Assembly: GCA_001414485.1 (NCBI GenBank) | Contig: LLEY01000124.1 | Location: 121,274-185,273, forward strand | DNA length: 64,000 bases | DNA from: Calycina herbarum | Lineage: Eukaryota > Ascomycota > Leotiomycetes > Helotiales > Pezizellaceae | Direction: 5' to 3' | The notes under the pieces: model-generated | Told to the model about the DNA's origin: nothing | Database searches by the model: none | Seen by the model: the letters and a program-made list of their open reading frames with translations, nothing else | Position numbers and translations under genes: made by a program | Shown: piece after piece, positions 1-13,592 of the stretch | Numbering within the stretch: the first letter of the stretch is position 1 | Layout: the number at the start of each line of letters is the position of its first letter

Positions 1-623
1 GAAGGATATACTAAGCTAACCTAGAAGTCTTAAGACGCTCTAGAAGATATAAGAGCCTACGACCTCTAGAGAATAAAAGAGAGAGTAATATAACAGTTTA
101 TATCTAAAGAGTACTCGGCCTACCGACTTTTATATAAACACGTAATCTTACGTAATCTTACGTAACAACCTTAGTAATTACCTTACTCGGTAATTACCTT
201 AATTATCTTACTAATCTATAATAAGAGCTTAAGGTTTACTACCTTAGTAATTACCTTAGTAATAGAAGCTATAACGAAAGCTATAATAAGAGCTATAATA
301 ATATCTTAGTTCTTTATAGCTTATACTTACTAAGGAACCTCGAAGTAAGAGGTATAAGACCTCTTCCCTCGTACGTAGAATAGACTTCTCTCCTTAGTTA
401 ATTCTTCTTATAATAAGACAACCTTATCTATTAACCTCTTTATATTCGACTTATAATATTTATAGAAAGCTCGAATATAGAGTTTAATAGTTAGAACACG
501 ACTCTAATCTATAGTAGTATCTAGCCTCGAGTTTTAAGTATTATCTATATAAATTATACGACTTTTATCTTACTAATCTAGCCTACGCTAGTCTACTAAG
601 AGCTTTATAAAGCTAGATATAAG
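1..623 (+). mobile_element. Element C fragment: chromodomain tail (+) followed by antisense gag end
   Basis: The window opens inside a decayed Ty3/gypsy pol. Plus-strand positions 1-100 read as the C-terminal half of a chromodomain, with TAG where tryptophan codons are expected. The same stretch occurs on the minus strand at about 20210-20300. Positions 120-310 are short AT-rich repeats. Positions about 360-470 match, in reverse complement, the zinc-knuckle end of the gag relic at 19860-19960, so gag points the opposite way to pol. The piece is cut at 623 by the G2 copy 1 insertion. Seen: the sequence matches. Inferred: that both parts belong to one element. Confidence 0.55.
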
Positions 624-628
624 CGTAG

Positions 629-1091
629 TATAACGAAACTCAAACGAACTAAACAAAGATAACTAAGTCTCGAAGGTTAGTATATAGATAAGAAGTATAG
701 ATATACTAGGTTGTTTACTTAGAAGTGAACTTGTTACTTATATTAAAGATGTTAAATAAGATAATAAGATTAATAACTAAAGTTGAGTACGAAGCTCCTA
801 TCTAATAGTAGACGTGCTAGTCTTATATAGAACCTTTATTCTAATTATATTACTTATATTACTTACGTCGCTCGCGTCGCTCGCGATTAAGACGATTAGA
901 GCGATATAGGCGATTATATTATATAACTATACGTGACTTCTAATATTACTATAATAGTAAGATCCTAAAATCTCTAAATACCTTTTATATTATTAATTTC
1001 CTCTTATATTACCTTCTATTTCTAGATATTATATCTTATCTTATTAGAACGCTGTCTAGACTACTTACTACGTATACTATGATTCGTAATA
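629..1091 (-). repeat. G2 copy 1 LTR, 3' end of the element
   Basis: This 463-bp terminal repeat begins TATAACGAAACT and ends GATTCGTAATA. It is the downstream LTR relative to the minus-strand coding direction. It is flanked on the left by the target duplication CGTAG and on the right by internal sequence (CTATCCTCTTCTTAG) shared with G2 copy 2. Confidence 0.85.
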
Positions 1092-1764
1092 CTATCCTCT
1101 TCTTAGACTAGCGTGTCTCTACGCTTAAGTATAGCCTAAGAAATATTATTAAGAGGCTAGCGGCCTCTCTAGTTCTTATTATACTGTTAACACTTCTTTT
1201 AAAGGATAAGCTTAAATAATATAGAACTTTTAACACTCTTTAAATCAAACGTTTAAGATACGAAATAATCCCTTATACTTGTTATATAAATACGAAAACC
1301 AGTTGTCGATATATTAGCGTTCTTAGTAGTTCTAAGTATTCCGAGTATACTAGGAAGAGTAAATCTTATAATATTAAGTTATAAAACTGAATACTCTTAA
1401 TTTTTAAATAGGAATCTATTAATACTTAGAAGCGGCGGTTATAATAGAAGGAAGAAACAGCTTATAAGATTTAAGAAGAAGCTATATAGAAGATCCTTCG
1501 CCTATGAAAATAATAACACTTTTTTATAGAGTAGGAGTAAGAGATGCTCTATCGTAGTCTTACTAACTTATAAGAGCTTAATAAAGCTAACGAGAAAGAA
1601 AGAGTAGAGAAGGAGAAAGAAGAGAGGGAATTAGAAATCGCTTAGCTAACAGCCTCTTCTTCTTCTAGCAACCCTGCTTTTATTAATAAGCTAACTTTTA
1701 ATTTAGCTTTCTTTAAAGCTTTTCCTTCTAACTATAAGATATAAGTAACCCTAGGTTTTAGTAG

Positions 1765-4700
1765 TAGAACTTCCGAAGTTTCTCTAAGTAATAGTTAAGA
1801 TTACTTTTTAGCTCTTAAGTATTTTCTAAGTATAGGTAATCTAACTATTTAATTAAATACTTAACTTATCCTCTAACTAGTTTATAGTTAAGAATCCTCT
1901 TAACTTCGTACTTAGTATTTAGGTTTACTAGTTAAATTTCTATAAATAGGGCTAGTAGTGCTCCTAGTAGTACTAGTTTAAGTAAGGATATATAAAATAC
2001 TAGATAAATGTTTATTATCTTTAGTAATACTAATTTATAATTTAAAGGTCTCTTAACTCGTTTAATTTTAAATAGTCTAAGTTTTTTATAATCTAGTTTA
2101 TTACTTAGTCTTTTTATATTAATGTTTTTCTATATTAAGTAGACTTTATCTCTCTCTTTTAGTATTAGCTTCTAACTATGTTATTTATTATAGTAGTATA
2201 TATTTCTTTCTATAATAAACTATAAATCTTCTATAAGTTCCTTATATAACCTTTTAATTTTTAAGACCTAAATATAAGTAAGCTAGTTATTAATAGTTAT
2301 AAACAGTAGTTTTTAATATACTAATAATTTATATCTAAAGTTAGTATAGAATAGTATAATAAGTATTATTTCTATTACTAAACTATTATAAGTAAACTAT
2401 ACTAAGAGTAGTAGTTCTACTTAGTTGTTTTACTAGTAGTTTATATAATAATAAAGGTATATTTCTACTACTTAGTTTATATGTTTATTTCCTCTATTTA
2501 TTTAAGAGTAAAAGGCTATAGAGAGCTTTCTCTTTATACTTAATCGTTTTATAAGAGCGATCTAAAATTTCAAAGTAAAGAGTTTATCTCTATCTAAGAG
2601 TATTTCTTTAGATAGTCTATATCTTAAGACTAATTCCTTAGCTATACTTAACTTTATATATAACGTGGTTTATCACCGAGTCGGACATATCACCGAGTCG
2701 GACACTAAAAATATATATAAAAAACGTCTATACAACTCTAGTAAAAATCTGTAATTCTTAATAAAAATTAATAAAATAAAAATCCTTACTTTATTACTAT
2801 ATATATAAATAATATTAGAAATCTTAGATACTAACTAATTATAATAGCTAAGTTATTAAAAAAATCTAAAAAAATCTATAAATACAGAGGTAATTTTAAG
2901 CGAATCTTTAGTTATAGCTAGTAAGCGTCTAAAAATTTTATTATTACTTATTTATATAGTAATAAAGTAGATTTTTTAATTTTATTAGTTTTTATTAAGA
3001 ATTACAGATTTTTACTAGGGTCGCACAGACGTTTTTTATATGTATTTTTAGTGTCCGACTCGGTGATATATCCGACTCGGTGATAAACTACGTTACTACT
3101 AAAATTATATATTTTATAAGTCGTTCTATAATAACTAAGATCGAGTTATACTTAACTCCTATTATTAGATCTTTAGATTTTAGTAGTTTAATAATAAAAT
3201 CTATAGATATTAATTTCTAAGGTATTTATAGTATTAGAGTAGTATTTATCTATCTATAAGGAGCATAGTAGGAAGTCTTATTCCTAGTATAGGTATTATA
3301 TTCTACTATTACTTCCTTAACTATCGTAGATAACCGATTAATATAGTAGTATTATCTTATCCTCTAAAGGGTTTTACGAATTCCTTAGTAGTCGTAAGTA
3401 GATATAGTATAGTATTCTTATATAAATTCCCTTATATACAAGCTAGGGACCTATAATTTCCCTTTTATATACTAGTTATAACCTTTATATATATTCTAAA
3501 TTTTATCTATCTAAATATTATTTATTATTATAATTTCGTATATAGTAGATACTAAGTCTCTATTCTTAAGAGTTTTTAAGATTATAATCTTCTTATACTC
3601 TTTATTTCTCTTATATCTAGGTTTTTAGCTAAAAGTATTAGCTTAAGTATTTAACATTCCCTTTATATATTAAATAATAATATTAAATCCTTCTAATATC
3701 TCTAACTATCTAGTTAATTATCTAGTTATAAGTTCCTTAGTTATTATAAATATTCTAAGATTCTTATAGTTAGATAGAACTATAACTAGGTATTTTACTA
3801 GCTATAAATAAATTCTCTAGTATTCTAAAGCTAATACTATAGTAAGTAACTCCTTATTAAATATACTATAGTTTTATTATACTAGGTTAAATATTTTAAA
3901 ATAATATATAATAGGTATAAGTTTTCTCTTTTTATTTAGTTATAAGTAAATCGTACTTACTAATATATCTAAAGCGTCTATTTTAATTATACTTAGTTTT
4001 TCTATATTAAAGTTATATAGAATAGGTTTTTCTATAAACCTTGTTTTAATCTTTTAAAAAGCGTTCTTAGCTTATTTATTCTAAATAAATTTAATAGCTT
4101 TTTTAACTAATATTATTATTAGTTTAGTAATCTTTATATAGTCTTATATAAATAGATAATAAAAGTTTATAAATCTAAGAAAGGACTATATATCTTTTAC
4201 GTTCTCTAGTAATTTCTAGTTTAAGATATCTTAGATCTTTACTAGATCTATTTCTATTTTTTCTAAGCTAAATACCTATTTTAGGAAAAGTGTCTAAGTT
4301 ACTTTAAACTTATATTTTAAGAGTTTTAACTAAGAGTTTACTTTTATAAGTTATTATAAAACTTCTTTAATATATCTTTTATATTCTTCTTCTTTTTCTA
4401 AGAAGATTAGAATATTATTTAGGTAATAGATTACTATTACTCTTAAAAGATCTCTTAAAATATTATTATTTTATCTCTAATATATAGCTAGTATATTATA
4501 AAGTCTAAGTAACATAACTGTATATTTATAAAGGCTTAATAGTAAGGTAAATGCTATCTTCTATTCGTCTCTGGTTTTTATTTATATAAGTTTATAAGCG
4601 TTTTATTAATCTAATTTCGTAAATTATACTACCTTACTTAACTTATTTTATAAGTATTAGCTAGGTAGTAGTAGATAAGCGTCCTTAACTATAGTGTGAT

Positions 4701-7650
4701 TTACTTCCTAATAATTAATATATACTCTCTTATCTAGGTTATCTTTCTTCTTAATAATAAGTATATTTAAGGTAATTAGTAACTTAGATCTTCTAATATA
4801 TCCCTTCTTAATACCTTCCTTTATATAACTCTCTATTCTCTATAGGCTTTTCTAGTTATATAACCGAAGCTTCTGCTTTAAGAGGTAATAACCCTCTTTT
4901 AATTTAATCTTATAATCTTATAAGTAATATTCTAGTAAAGCTTATAAGTCTTCTAGGTTTTCGAATAAAGCCTTAAATTCTCTATACTATATAGGTATTT
5001 CGTTATTAGCTTTCTTACTAACTTGTAGAGGACCCTAGATAAGGTATCTTAGTACTTTAGAAGAGGTAGTACTAACCTTATTCTAGTCTTAAAGTTATAA
5101 ATACGAACCCTTATATTTATATTAACTAAAAGTTATCTTTCTAGCTTTCTAGTCGATTTCTAGATTATGTTTTTAAATCTATAGTATACTAAGTATTACT
5201 TTCTTACTTCCTATTTTAATAATATTAAATTATATATTTAAATAGTATCTTTTAATATTAATTTTTATTAGAATAGTTTATTAATTAATAATTTTATTTT
5301 AATATATAACATCTGTTTTATTAACTACTACTAATCAATATAGTCTTATCTCTTTAATTAAAACGTTTAGCTTCTCTTAAGCTATTAGGGAAATAAAGTT
5401 ACTTATTACTCTTAAGTCTATTATAACTTATAACTTCTTTCCTTTTATTTCTATAGTTACTACTAACTGTCTTTCTCTTAAAGTAGTATCTAACTTTGTT
5501 TTAATATATTAGACTTTAAAAGATTAATTTTTATAATTATAATTTTATCTTTTCTTATCCTTATACTATAAAAAGAATCTTATACTTTCTTTATTAGTAT
5601 ATACTACCTTATATATTAATCTATATTCTAGGATTCCTATTATCCTAAGAACTCCTCTTATAAATCGTTTTAGTATTTGTTTATAATTATATTAAATCTA
5701 TTTATAACTGGTTTCTATAATAGCTTTTATAGACTATAGCTCTCCTATATATAGATAATCTAAAGTAGCTTCTAGTATACTTATCTCTAGTTTTATATAG
5801 TAAACCTTAAATATATAGTCCTTTAAATTCTTTTCTTTAATAGTTTAAATCTATAACTAAAGAAAGAATACTACTCCTTCTTTATCTAATAATACTACTT
5901 TATATATCTAATAATATTCTACTATTCTAATAGGTTCTAGTAACATTCCTTTAAACTATTTCTACGATAACTAGTCTAAGGTTAGACTTAGTTTATATTA
6001 TATCTATTATACTATTATTTCCTAAACTATTTCTATAAACTATAGTTCTCTTGTTAATAGGTAGTATAATTCTTCTAGTTCTGTTTTAGCCTATCTAGTT
6101 ATATTAAGCTCTCTTTATTCTTAAAATAGTATACTAAATAGTTATTATAAGTTATATTTTTTAAATACTATTCTATTATTTCTAATTAATATAACTATAA
6201 TATATTACTTAAACTCCTTTAGTATAACATCTTTAGATAGTGTTCTAAGGAAAGAGTTTTTAATTTATCTTTTAAATCTTATTAGAACTTACTATATCTA
6301 TATACTATTCTTATCTAAAATATTATATACCTTCTATATATCCTTAATCTTAGGATAAGTAGGTCCTTTAATTCGTAGTTAGTTATATATAGGTTCTTTA
6401 TCCTTAATAGTTTCTTATCTAATAACTAGGCTAACTAAAGTTATTATTTTAGAGTTATTTTTTATAACTATATATATTATTAAAATAGTTAGGTTAACTC
6501 CTTATATTATATAAGGACTCTAGAAGTCTAATTTCTAGTTATTAATATATACCTATTAATTTCCTTATTTAAAGGTTCTAAGAAAAGCCTAAGTTTTTCT
6601 AACTCTAGGTTCTTTATTTCTTATTTCTCTTTTTAAACTAGAAGATGAATCTAATATTTCTAAAGAACTTATTAATAGTAGTAATTTATATTCTACTTAA
6701 AGAGGTTACTTAAATTCTATTACTAATTATATATTATAATATTCTTTAAGGAGTAGATCCCTAATATTATTAGTATCTTATATACTACTAATTCTCTTAT
6801 TATTTTCTATCTAGGTTCTATATTCTTATACCTTAAGCTTCTTATCTATAAGTTTAATATAATTAGTTAAGGCTACCTATTATTAAATAGTAGTATTAAT
6901 TTGTTTCTTTCTCTTAAAGTCTTTCTTCTTACTATACTTATTTACTCTATAACTTAGTAGGTTATAATTATAATATAAGTTCTACTTACGTTAATAATTT
7001 TACTCTTTTTAGGAAAGTCTTTCTTTTTTTAAAAAGGTCTTCTTTTATATAGTGTTTACCTCCTTACTATGTTTATTAGTATAAGAGTACTTCTACTTCT
7101 CTAACCCTTTACTCTTTTCTCTATACCTAGGGTTACTCTTCTTAAATTTATATAAGCGGTTATCTAGTTAGACGACTTCTTTAATTATACTTATAATAGT
7201 TAAGAATTATATATTCTACTTAGCTATTTCCTTATAGATATATATCTTTAATCCTTTATAAAAGAGTTCTATAAGAGTGATTATATCCTATTCTAACTTT
7301 GTTCTATAATATTAGAATTTATTAGTATAATCTATTACTAATCTAGTTTAGTATAGTTTTAAAAGCTTATATATAGCTATTTAGATTATATTAAAGTCTT
7401 TAAAGACTTTTCTAATAGTTGTTTTAAATCCTCTCTAAGATTTAAATATAATCTTAGTTAATTCTATCTTTCTATCTTTATCCTTATTCTTAAAGAAATC
7501 CTCTAAGTATAGCTAGGTCTATTCTAATACTAATCTCCTAAGATAGGAGATAGTAAAGATAGTTTATAAATTATAATTACCTTTAAACTTATTAGAGTTA
7601 AAGTTAAAGTAGATGTCTATCTAAAGAAGGAATAAGTCGAGTTCCTTTCG
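1765..7650 (-). pseudogene. G2 copy 1 gag-pol relic
   Basis: On the minus strand, high to low coordinates, the order is gag (about 7640-6950) ending in a degraded CCHC knuckle, then the reverse transcriptase region with its active-site motif at about 4400-4430, RNase H and integrase, and a chromodomain at 1765-1919 (motifs KYEVKRIL, then YLIK followed by a stop). This is the usual Ty3/gypsy chromovirus order. Stops occur every few tens of codons. Most lie where Trp or Gln codons are expected, which fits RIP. The MITE at 2661-3095 interrupts the integrase part. The 22380-29210 region is a second copy of the same coding sequence. Confidence 0.8.
2661..3095. mobile_element. MITE-1, 435 bp foldback element with about 150-bp inverted ends
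   Basis: Both ends read TAACGT(G/A)GTTTATCACC inwards. The subterminal unit TATCACCGAGTCGGACA is doubled at each end, and the inverted similarity continues for about 150 bp. There is no coding capacity. The equivalent place in G2 copy 2 (about 23735) has no insert, so the empty site is visible. The target appears to be TA. The first bases TAACGTGGTTTATCA also begin the Fot1-like elements at 36113 and 39737, so a pogo-type transposase probably moved it. Confidence 0.88.
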
Positions 7651-7658
7651 CTTCTTAT

Positions 7659-7841
7659 TATAACGGCTCTCTATAAATACACTATAAGAGATGCTTGTAG
7701 AATAGTACCTGTATTCGAAGAAAACTAAACTAAAGAGAGAAGAGGAGAGTTAGTACGCTCTGTCTCTATTTATGTATACTAAGCGAGACTTCGGTAGAAC
7801 CTCGGCACGTGATCTAGTTGTATGTGACTGGGACTGTTACA
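7659..7841 (-). repeat. Gypsy B LTR, 3' end of the element
   Basis: This 183-bp LTR begins TATAACGGCTCTCTATAAAT and ends GGGACTGTTACA. It differs from the partner LTR at 13593-13775 by only a few transitions. Confidence 0.9.
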
Positions 7842-7989
7842 CCACCCTCTCCTTCAACCGGGCCCTCTCTAACCAAGCCGCTTTGTCTTCCGTAGCTATA
7901 GGGTCGTTACTCTCTAATTCGCTGTAATTGTCTCTTCCTGTCTCATACGCCTCTAGCTACAAAGGAAGAGCCTTTGGAGGCCCGTCAGC

Positions 7990-10900
7990 TGTTGGATTCG
8001 CTAAATGGAATTCCTTTAACATATGTGGCGAGTAGGCTACGTAGCGAGCTAGGTGCTAGTTAAGGTCCTCGTTATAGCCCTTCTACTTTAATCAGTAGTA
8101 AAGAGACTTCTATCGCGTCTTACTTATAAGTACTTCCTCAACCTCCTATTCTTCTTCTTTGTCAACGATAATCAGTAGAGGTGGTACACTTACTTATCTA
8201 GGTAGAGGATCGTCTAAAGCTTTGTATAACTTCTCTAGTACGAAGACAGGATAGACTCTAATAGAGGATAGTAACTGGAGTCTAAAAGTAGAGCCAACTT
8301 CCTTAAGGATCTTAAAAGGTCTAGCTATCTAGTAGTCTAACTTCCAGCTAGGTCTTTACGTATTCCAGTCTTTTATAGTAATAAAAACTATATTACCGAC
8401 TCCAAAGTCTACTTCTCGTCTATGTCTATTTACGTCCTGTTCTTTCTTTTCTTAAGCTTTTACTATATTCGCTTAGCCGACGTCTAGTACTTCTTAAAGA
8501 GTCTTTGTAACTGTTGTAGCTTCTTCTTATAATAGCCTCTCTTATATAGTCGAGGGTTTAGACGTATACTAGTTAAAAGACGTTCTTAGTAAGTAGCTCT
8601 TTTATAATTTGAATAGAGATATTCTAATAGTACTATAAGGCAGTATAAGCTGAGCGTAGTCTATTATTAGAAGTAGCTCTGACTAATTATTCTAGTAGTA
8701 ATTTACGTACAGCCGTAAGCACTAATCCAGGTACTGGTTTATAATTTCAGTTTATTCGTCTATCTAGGCGTGATTTACAGTTAAAAGTCGAAGCCGGACG
8801 CCGAGGATTCGCGTAAATTCTCGCTAGAAGGCAGAGATAAACTAAGGGCCTCTGTTAGAGACAATACTCTCTAGGATTCCGTAATATTATAATATATACT
8901 ATAAGTATAGCCTAGCTATCTACTCAGCCGTCACTTCCTTTTAGCATAGGATAGAGATAGATTGTTTAGATAATTAGTTAATAACTACAAATACGTTATC
9001 AAAGCCGTACTTATCAGCTAAGAAGGATTTAAAGTCTATTACCACGTGTTACTATATACGTAATAGAACTAGAAGTGGGTGTAGATAACCAGGGGTCTTA
9101 TCTCTTAGTATATCCGCTCTTTAACATTCGTAACAGTTATATACGTATTACGTAATATAGACTTTATATTTCGCTAGATATATCTTAAGCGAAGGATCTA
9201 GTAGGTCTTATCTCGTCCAAAGTAGGCTAGCAGTACTTGGTCGTGTACTTCACAGATCAGGTCTGTTTATAAAGTATCGATATCTAGTACTATTAAGTAG
9301 CTTTGATAAAGCAGTAGGTCTTCCTCTAAGACGTACGGAGAGTCTTCGTCGTTCTCAGCCTGTAATTATAAAGCTTAAAGTGTCTTAGTATCCTTATTTA
9401 CTTTACGGATTCGTTCAAAGAGCGTAAGAGACTCCTGGAAGTGGTCGTCGTCGACTGGAGCCAGCGTAATAGAGCTTATTTCAACCCCGAGGTCTTTAAG
9501 TGTTTCTATATTAACTTGTTCTTTCGTCAAGAGTATACAAGTCTGGTATTGTTCTTTTAGCTCCTTCTAAGTCTATAACTCGTCTGTTTTTTATATTAAA
9601 GCGTCTACCTTTCTATTCTCTTTTCTAGAACAGTATATTACTATAAAGTAGTATTCGGCTAAAGCTTCAGCCTATCTAGCTTAACGTGTAGTAAGCTGCT
9701 TTATCGTTATAAAGTACTTAAGTACTTTATAGTCAGTATAAATACGAACTTTCTTATATATACTTTACAATTCCGGTCTCTATTCTATAAGCGAGCGTAC
9801 GATTACGAGTATCTCTTTGTTGTAAATCTCGTAATTATACTCAGCTAAGGATATAACCTTACTAAAGTAAGCTACTAGGTACCATTCGCTGTCTGCTTAC
9901 TGTTATTATAGTATCCCAGCGATTATCCCGTCTAAGGCGTCTATCTCGATCATCGTAGGAAGCTCTAGAGAGTAGTAGCGAAGGACTAGTGCCGTCGTAA
10001 GATATTCTTTCAGCTTTTTAAAAGCGTCCTAGCAGCTTTTATCGAAGTTAAAGGGTACGTTGTCCTTTATAAGACGTGTAAGTGGTTTTATAATAATTCT
10101 ATAATTCCGTATAAACCTCCGGTAGAAGTTACAAAAGCCTAGGAAGCTCTAGACGCCTTTTACTATATCTAGTACTTACTAATTCTAGACTACTACAACT
10201 TTTTCTAGATCTACTTCAATACCGTCAGTTCTAATAATAAAGCCAAGGTATTTTGTCTTCTTAACGTCAAATTCGTATTTCTTAATATCTACTTATAAGC
10301 TAGTATCTCATAGTTACTAAAGGACTTTTCGTATATGTTCCTCGTACTCTAATATATTCGAAGAATAGATAAGAATGTCGTTTAAGTAAGTAGAGTAGAA
10401 ATCGTCTAAATAGTCGAAAAGTACATCGTTTATATACCGCTAGTACATAGATAGTCTATTCGTAAGTCTAAAGAGTAGAACCTTATACTTATACGTTCTA
10501 TAACGTATATAGAAAGTGGTTAGTTCTTCAGAATTAGAATCCATTCGTATACGATAAAAAGCTTAACAGATATCGAGTTTTATAAAGATATAAGCTTAGC
10601 TAATACAAGCTAGCGTTTCATCGATAAGAGGAAGTAGATAGCAGTCTTTTCAAGTAAGGTTGTTAAGCTTCCGAAAGTCGATATAAAAGCATAATCTTCC
10701 GTCTACCTTCTTAATAAACAGTACTAGAGTAGTAAAAGAGGACTGGCTATACTCTATAAATCCCTTATAAAGGTTGTCTAAGATGTATTCCTTTGTAGTA
10801 AGTAGCTCTTCAGTCGATATCTTATATAGTAGAGAATATCTAAGAGTATCTGTTCCTTCTAGCTATATTTTATAGTCGTAATATTAATAAGGTAGTAAGG

Positions 10901-11300
10901 TATCTAAAGCTTCCTTTAAGAATACGTCTATAAAATCTACGTACTTCTCTAAAACCTCTAGTATTACTATACGATCCTCTTCTCGTCCAGCTATAATACT
11001 ATTAATCTCATATAAGCTAGTAGTAAACATCTCGCTATCTTCCTAAAGTAAATAGTAGTATATTCCTACCGCGGATATAGCAAAGATATTAATTATCATA
11101 GAAGGTTCTTACTTTAGAAAGGGCTTTCGTCGATAGACTAGGGTAAGTACTTTCTTAGGTAATCCCTCGAGTTCCCGTTTCATAATCTGGTATTATACTT
11201 ATATAGAAGACTAGTGGTTACTTTCGTAGATCGTAGGTACGTATTCTAGATATTCTATTATATAGAGTTCTAGAATAGATCGGCTATTCTGTCTCCGTAA
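7990..11300 (-). pseudogene. Gypsy B pol relic: RT, RNase H, integrase, chromodomain
   Basis: Minus-strand reading shows reverse transcriptase with YLNDILIYS at about 10361-10388 (the family has YLDDILIYS, so one catalytic Asp is Asn). Further on are an integrase zinc-binding CxxC and the segment HVVIDFKSFLADKYGFDN at about 8960-9150, which is the first catalytic Asp region of the gypsy integrase. A chromodomain (EVEEVLISKTR, then KGYNEDLN) lies at about 8000-8160. Many frames stay readable over long stretches but are broken by stops, so the copy is not functional. The damage is milder than in G2. Confidence 0.85.
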
Positions 11301-11668
11301 TTCGTCCGTTTCTATTACAAGGTTACGAGCATCTGCCTAATTCTAGTGAAAGAGCGTAGGGTCCTTAGGACGAATAGCTTCGCGTAAGAGGGGGGTAGGC
11401 TGCCGAGCAGAGAAGTGAGGCTTGAGTTCCTCTAGCCAGAGTAACTTTCGATAAGTTACGTCGATATTAATATAAAAGTATTCAAAGAATTTTCAGCCGA
11501 GGATAACGTTGTATAATCCTAGGTCTAGTAGAATAAAGGGTATGTTAAAGAATTTGCGGCTATCTAATACGTAATTAGAGAGGAGGTAGTAAGTAGCTTC
11601 TCCGCTAATCTCTCCGTTGTATCCGCGAATCTTTATAGATGTAGGAAGTCTTTTTGTTTTAAGGTTAT

Positions 11669-12102
11669 TATAACGAAACTCAACTGAACTAAACAAAGAT
11701 GACTAAGTCTCGAAGGTTGGTATGTAGTAAGAAGTATGAATGCGCCGGGTTGTTTACTTAGAAGTGAACTTGTTACTTATATTAAAGATGTTAAATAAGA
11801 TAATAAGATTGATAACTAAAGTTGAGTACGAAGCTCCTATCTAATAGCAGACGTGCCAGTCTTATATAGATGCTTCCTTCCTCGTGCTAGCTTGCTAGCT
11901 TGGTCGCTCCGTCGCTGCTAGACTGCTAGACCTGTCGCCCCGTCTAGCGAACTCTTATCACGTGATTATAACCAAAGGAAATCCCTGGATCGCTTAGCTA
12001 ACCTAACCGATCCCTATCTGCTATAAGAGTATTCCGATAGTGCTTAACCTGTCAGGACGCCGCCTGGTCTTCACTCATCACGTGTGCACGTGATTCGTGA
12101 CA
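11669..12102 (-). mobile_element. Solo LTR of the G2 family inside gypsy B
   Basis: This 434-bp element runs from TATAACGAAACTCAA to CGTGATTCGTGACA and is flanked by the perfect target duplication GTTAT (11664-11668 and 12103-12107). There is no internal sequence, so it is what remains after recombination between two LTRs. It lies in the gag-pol interval of gypsy B and must be younger than that insertion. It retains CA and TG dinucleotides, so it is only lightly mutated. Confidence 0.92.
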
Positions 12103-12329
12103 GTTATAGAACTTCGCTAAGTCGTAGCCGAATTAGGCGTCTATAAAAGAGAATACATTTGCTCCTAGGTTACTAAGAGCAGTGGTTTATATACTATATC
12201 TATTGATTATTATTATACTAGGTAAAGTAAACGCTTTTCTACTAACTAATAACCGTAGATCAATCTTAGAGAGATTAATCCCATATTTACCTAAGGTAGA
12301 GTCTTCCCTTAGGTATATTCGTTTCCCGA

Positions 12330-13480
12330 CTTAGATCCAGCTTCTTCTTCTTTCTCTAGCTCGCTTAAGTCTACCTTCTTATAGACTCTTAGCTATAGAC
12401 AGGACTTGATATAATAGCCGACTTCTCTATAGTTATAACACATGTCAGTAGAGGGGTAAATACCAGCTGCGTAAGCAGGAATTTCTAGAGAACGTGTAGC
12501 TGTAGCTATATTTATAGCTATAGTAGGTAGATACTTACTTATACGCTTTCTAGCCTTTTCTTCTACAATGTCTCGTAAGTCGTTGTCGACGCCACTAGTA
12601 AGAGTATAAAAGAGGTCTATGTCTTCCTTAGCTTAAAGTCTAACAACTGTAAGAGCTTGTCGAAGGTTAATAGTTAACTTATTAAAAAGGTTATTAATTC
12701 TATCTTGCTTTAGAGCTCTAGACTTATCTACCAGCTTCTAGAACTTTGCTTGAAACTCGTGGAACGTCTCTCGAGCTATTCGTAGCTCTTAGTACTTCTT
12801 ACGAGCCTCGTTACGAACGTACAGACTGACTACAATGTTGCAAAGGTAAGCTAGCATCTTATTATAAGTGGTGAATCAGTCGTTAACATCGAACTTATAT
12901 TTTAAATGAATATAATTACATACTTAGCTAGTAGTAGCGTAATATACCAGATTTATCTTTATCTCCTTAGATTCAAAGTAGTTAGTATTAATATATAGCT
13001 TTGCTATAATTTTAGTCTCTTAGGTATTGTATATAATCTAGTTATCTTCTATTATAAACGTACGTGGATTCTCTACTTTATTAGTCTTCTTAGAAGACTA
13101 AGCAGTAGGAGTGGATTAGGTAACCTTTTCAGCTTTAAGCTCTATAAGGGTGTATTTATAGCGTGTGTATATTTCTGCTACTTAAGAGGTAGATCTAGTA
13201 TTAACTTTAAGGTAGTAGACCTTATCTATGAGAGTGGTTATTGTTTAAAGGATTTATCGTAAGACATCGTCGACTATAAGAGGAGGAGGTAACTTAGACT
13301 TTGCTGCTGTAGAAGAGCTAGTAGTAGCCTTGCTAGTAGGTGGAGGTGGTGGTGCTATAGCTCGGGAAGAGGTCTTAGTCTTTCAAGAGCTGGTGTTAAT
13401 AGTAGGTAGTAAAGGTAAAGGTAAAGGTAGAGGCTCTTCGTCTGATTGCTTATCGATCTAGCTAAGGGAGGAGCGTTGTA
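12330..13480 (-). pseudogene. Gypsy B gag relic with degraded CCHC knuckle
   Basis: Minus-strand translation between the solo LTR and the right LTR shows a charged gag-like protein. It ends in a knuckle CYNYREVGYYIKSC near 12400-12445, in which the second Cys and the His have become Tyr. Both changes are single C:G to T:A transitions. Gag lies upstream of pol on the same strand, the normal arrangement. No long open frame survives. Confidence 0.65.
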
Positions 13481-13592
13481 ACTTGTTACCGTATACGAAG
13501 AGATTTACTATAAAGTGAATATATGTGTTTTCGTTCGTCAGTTTTAAGATATTCGTATGCCTTCCTAGGCGAGAGTGTAAGTTTAGTTTTAG

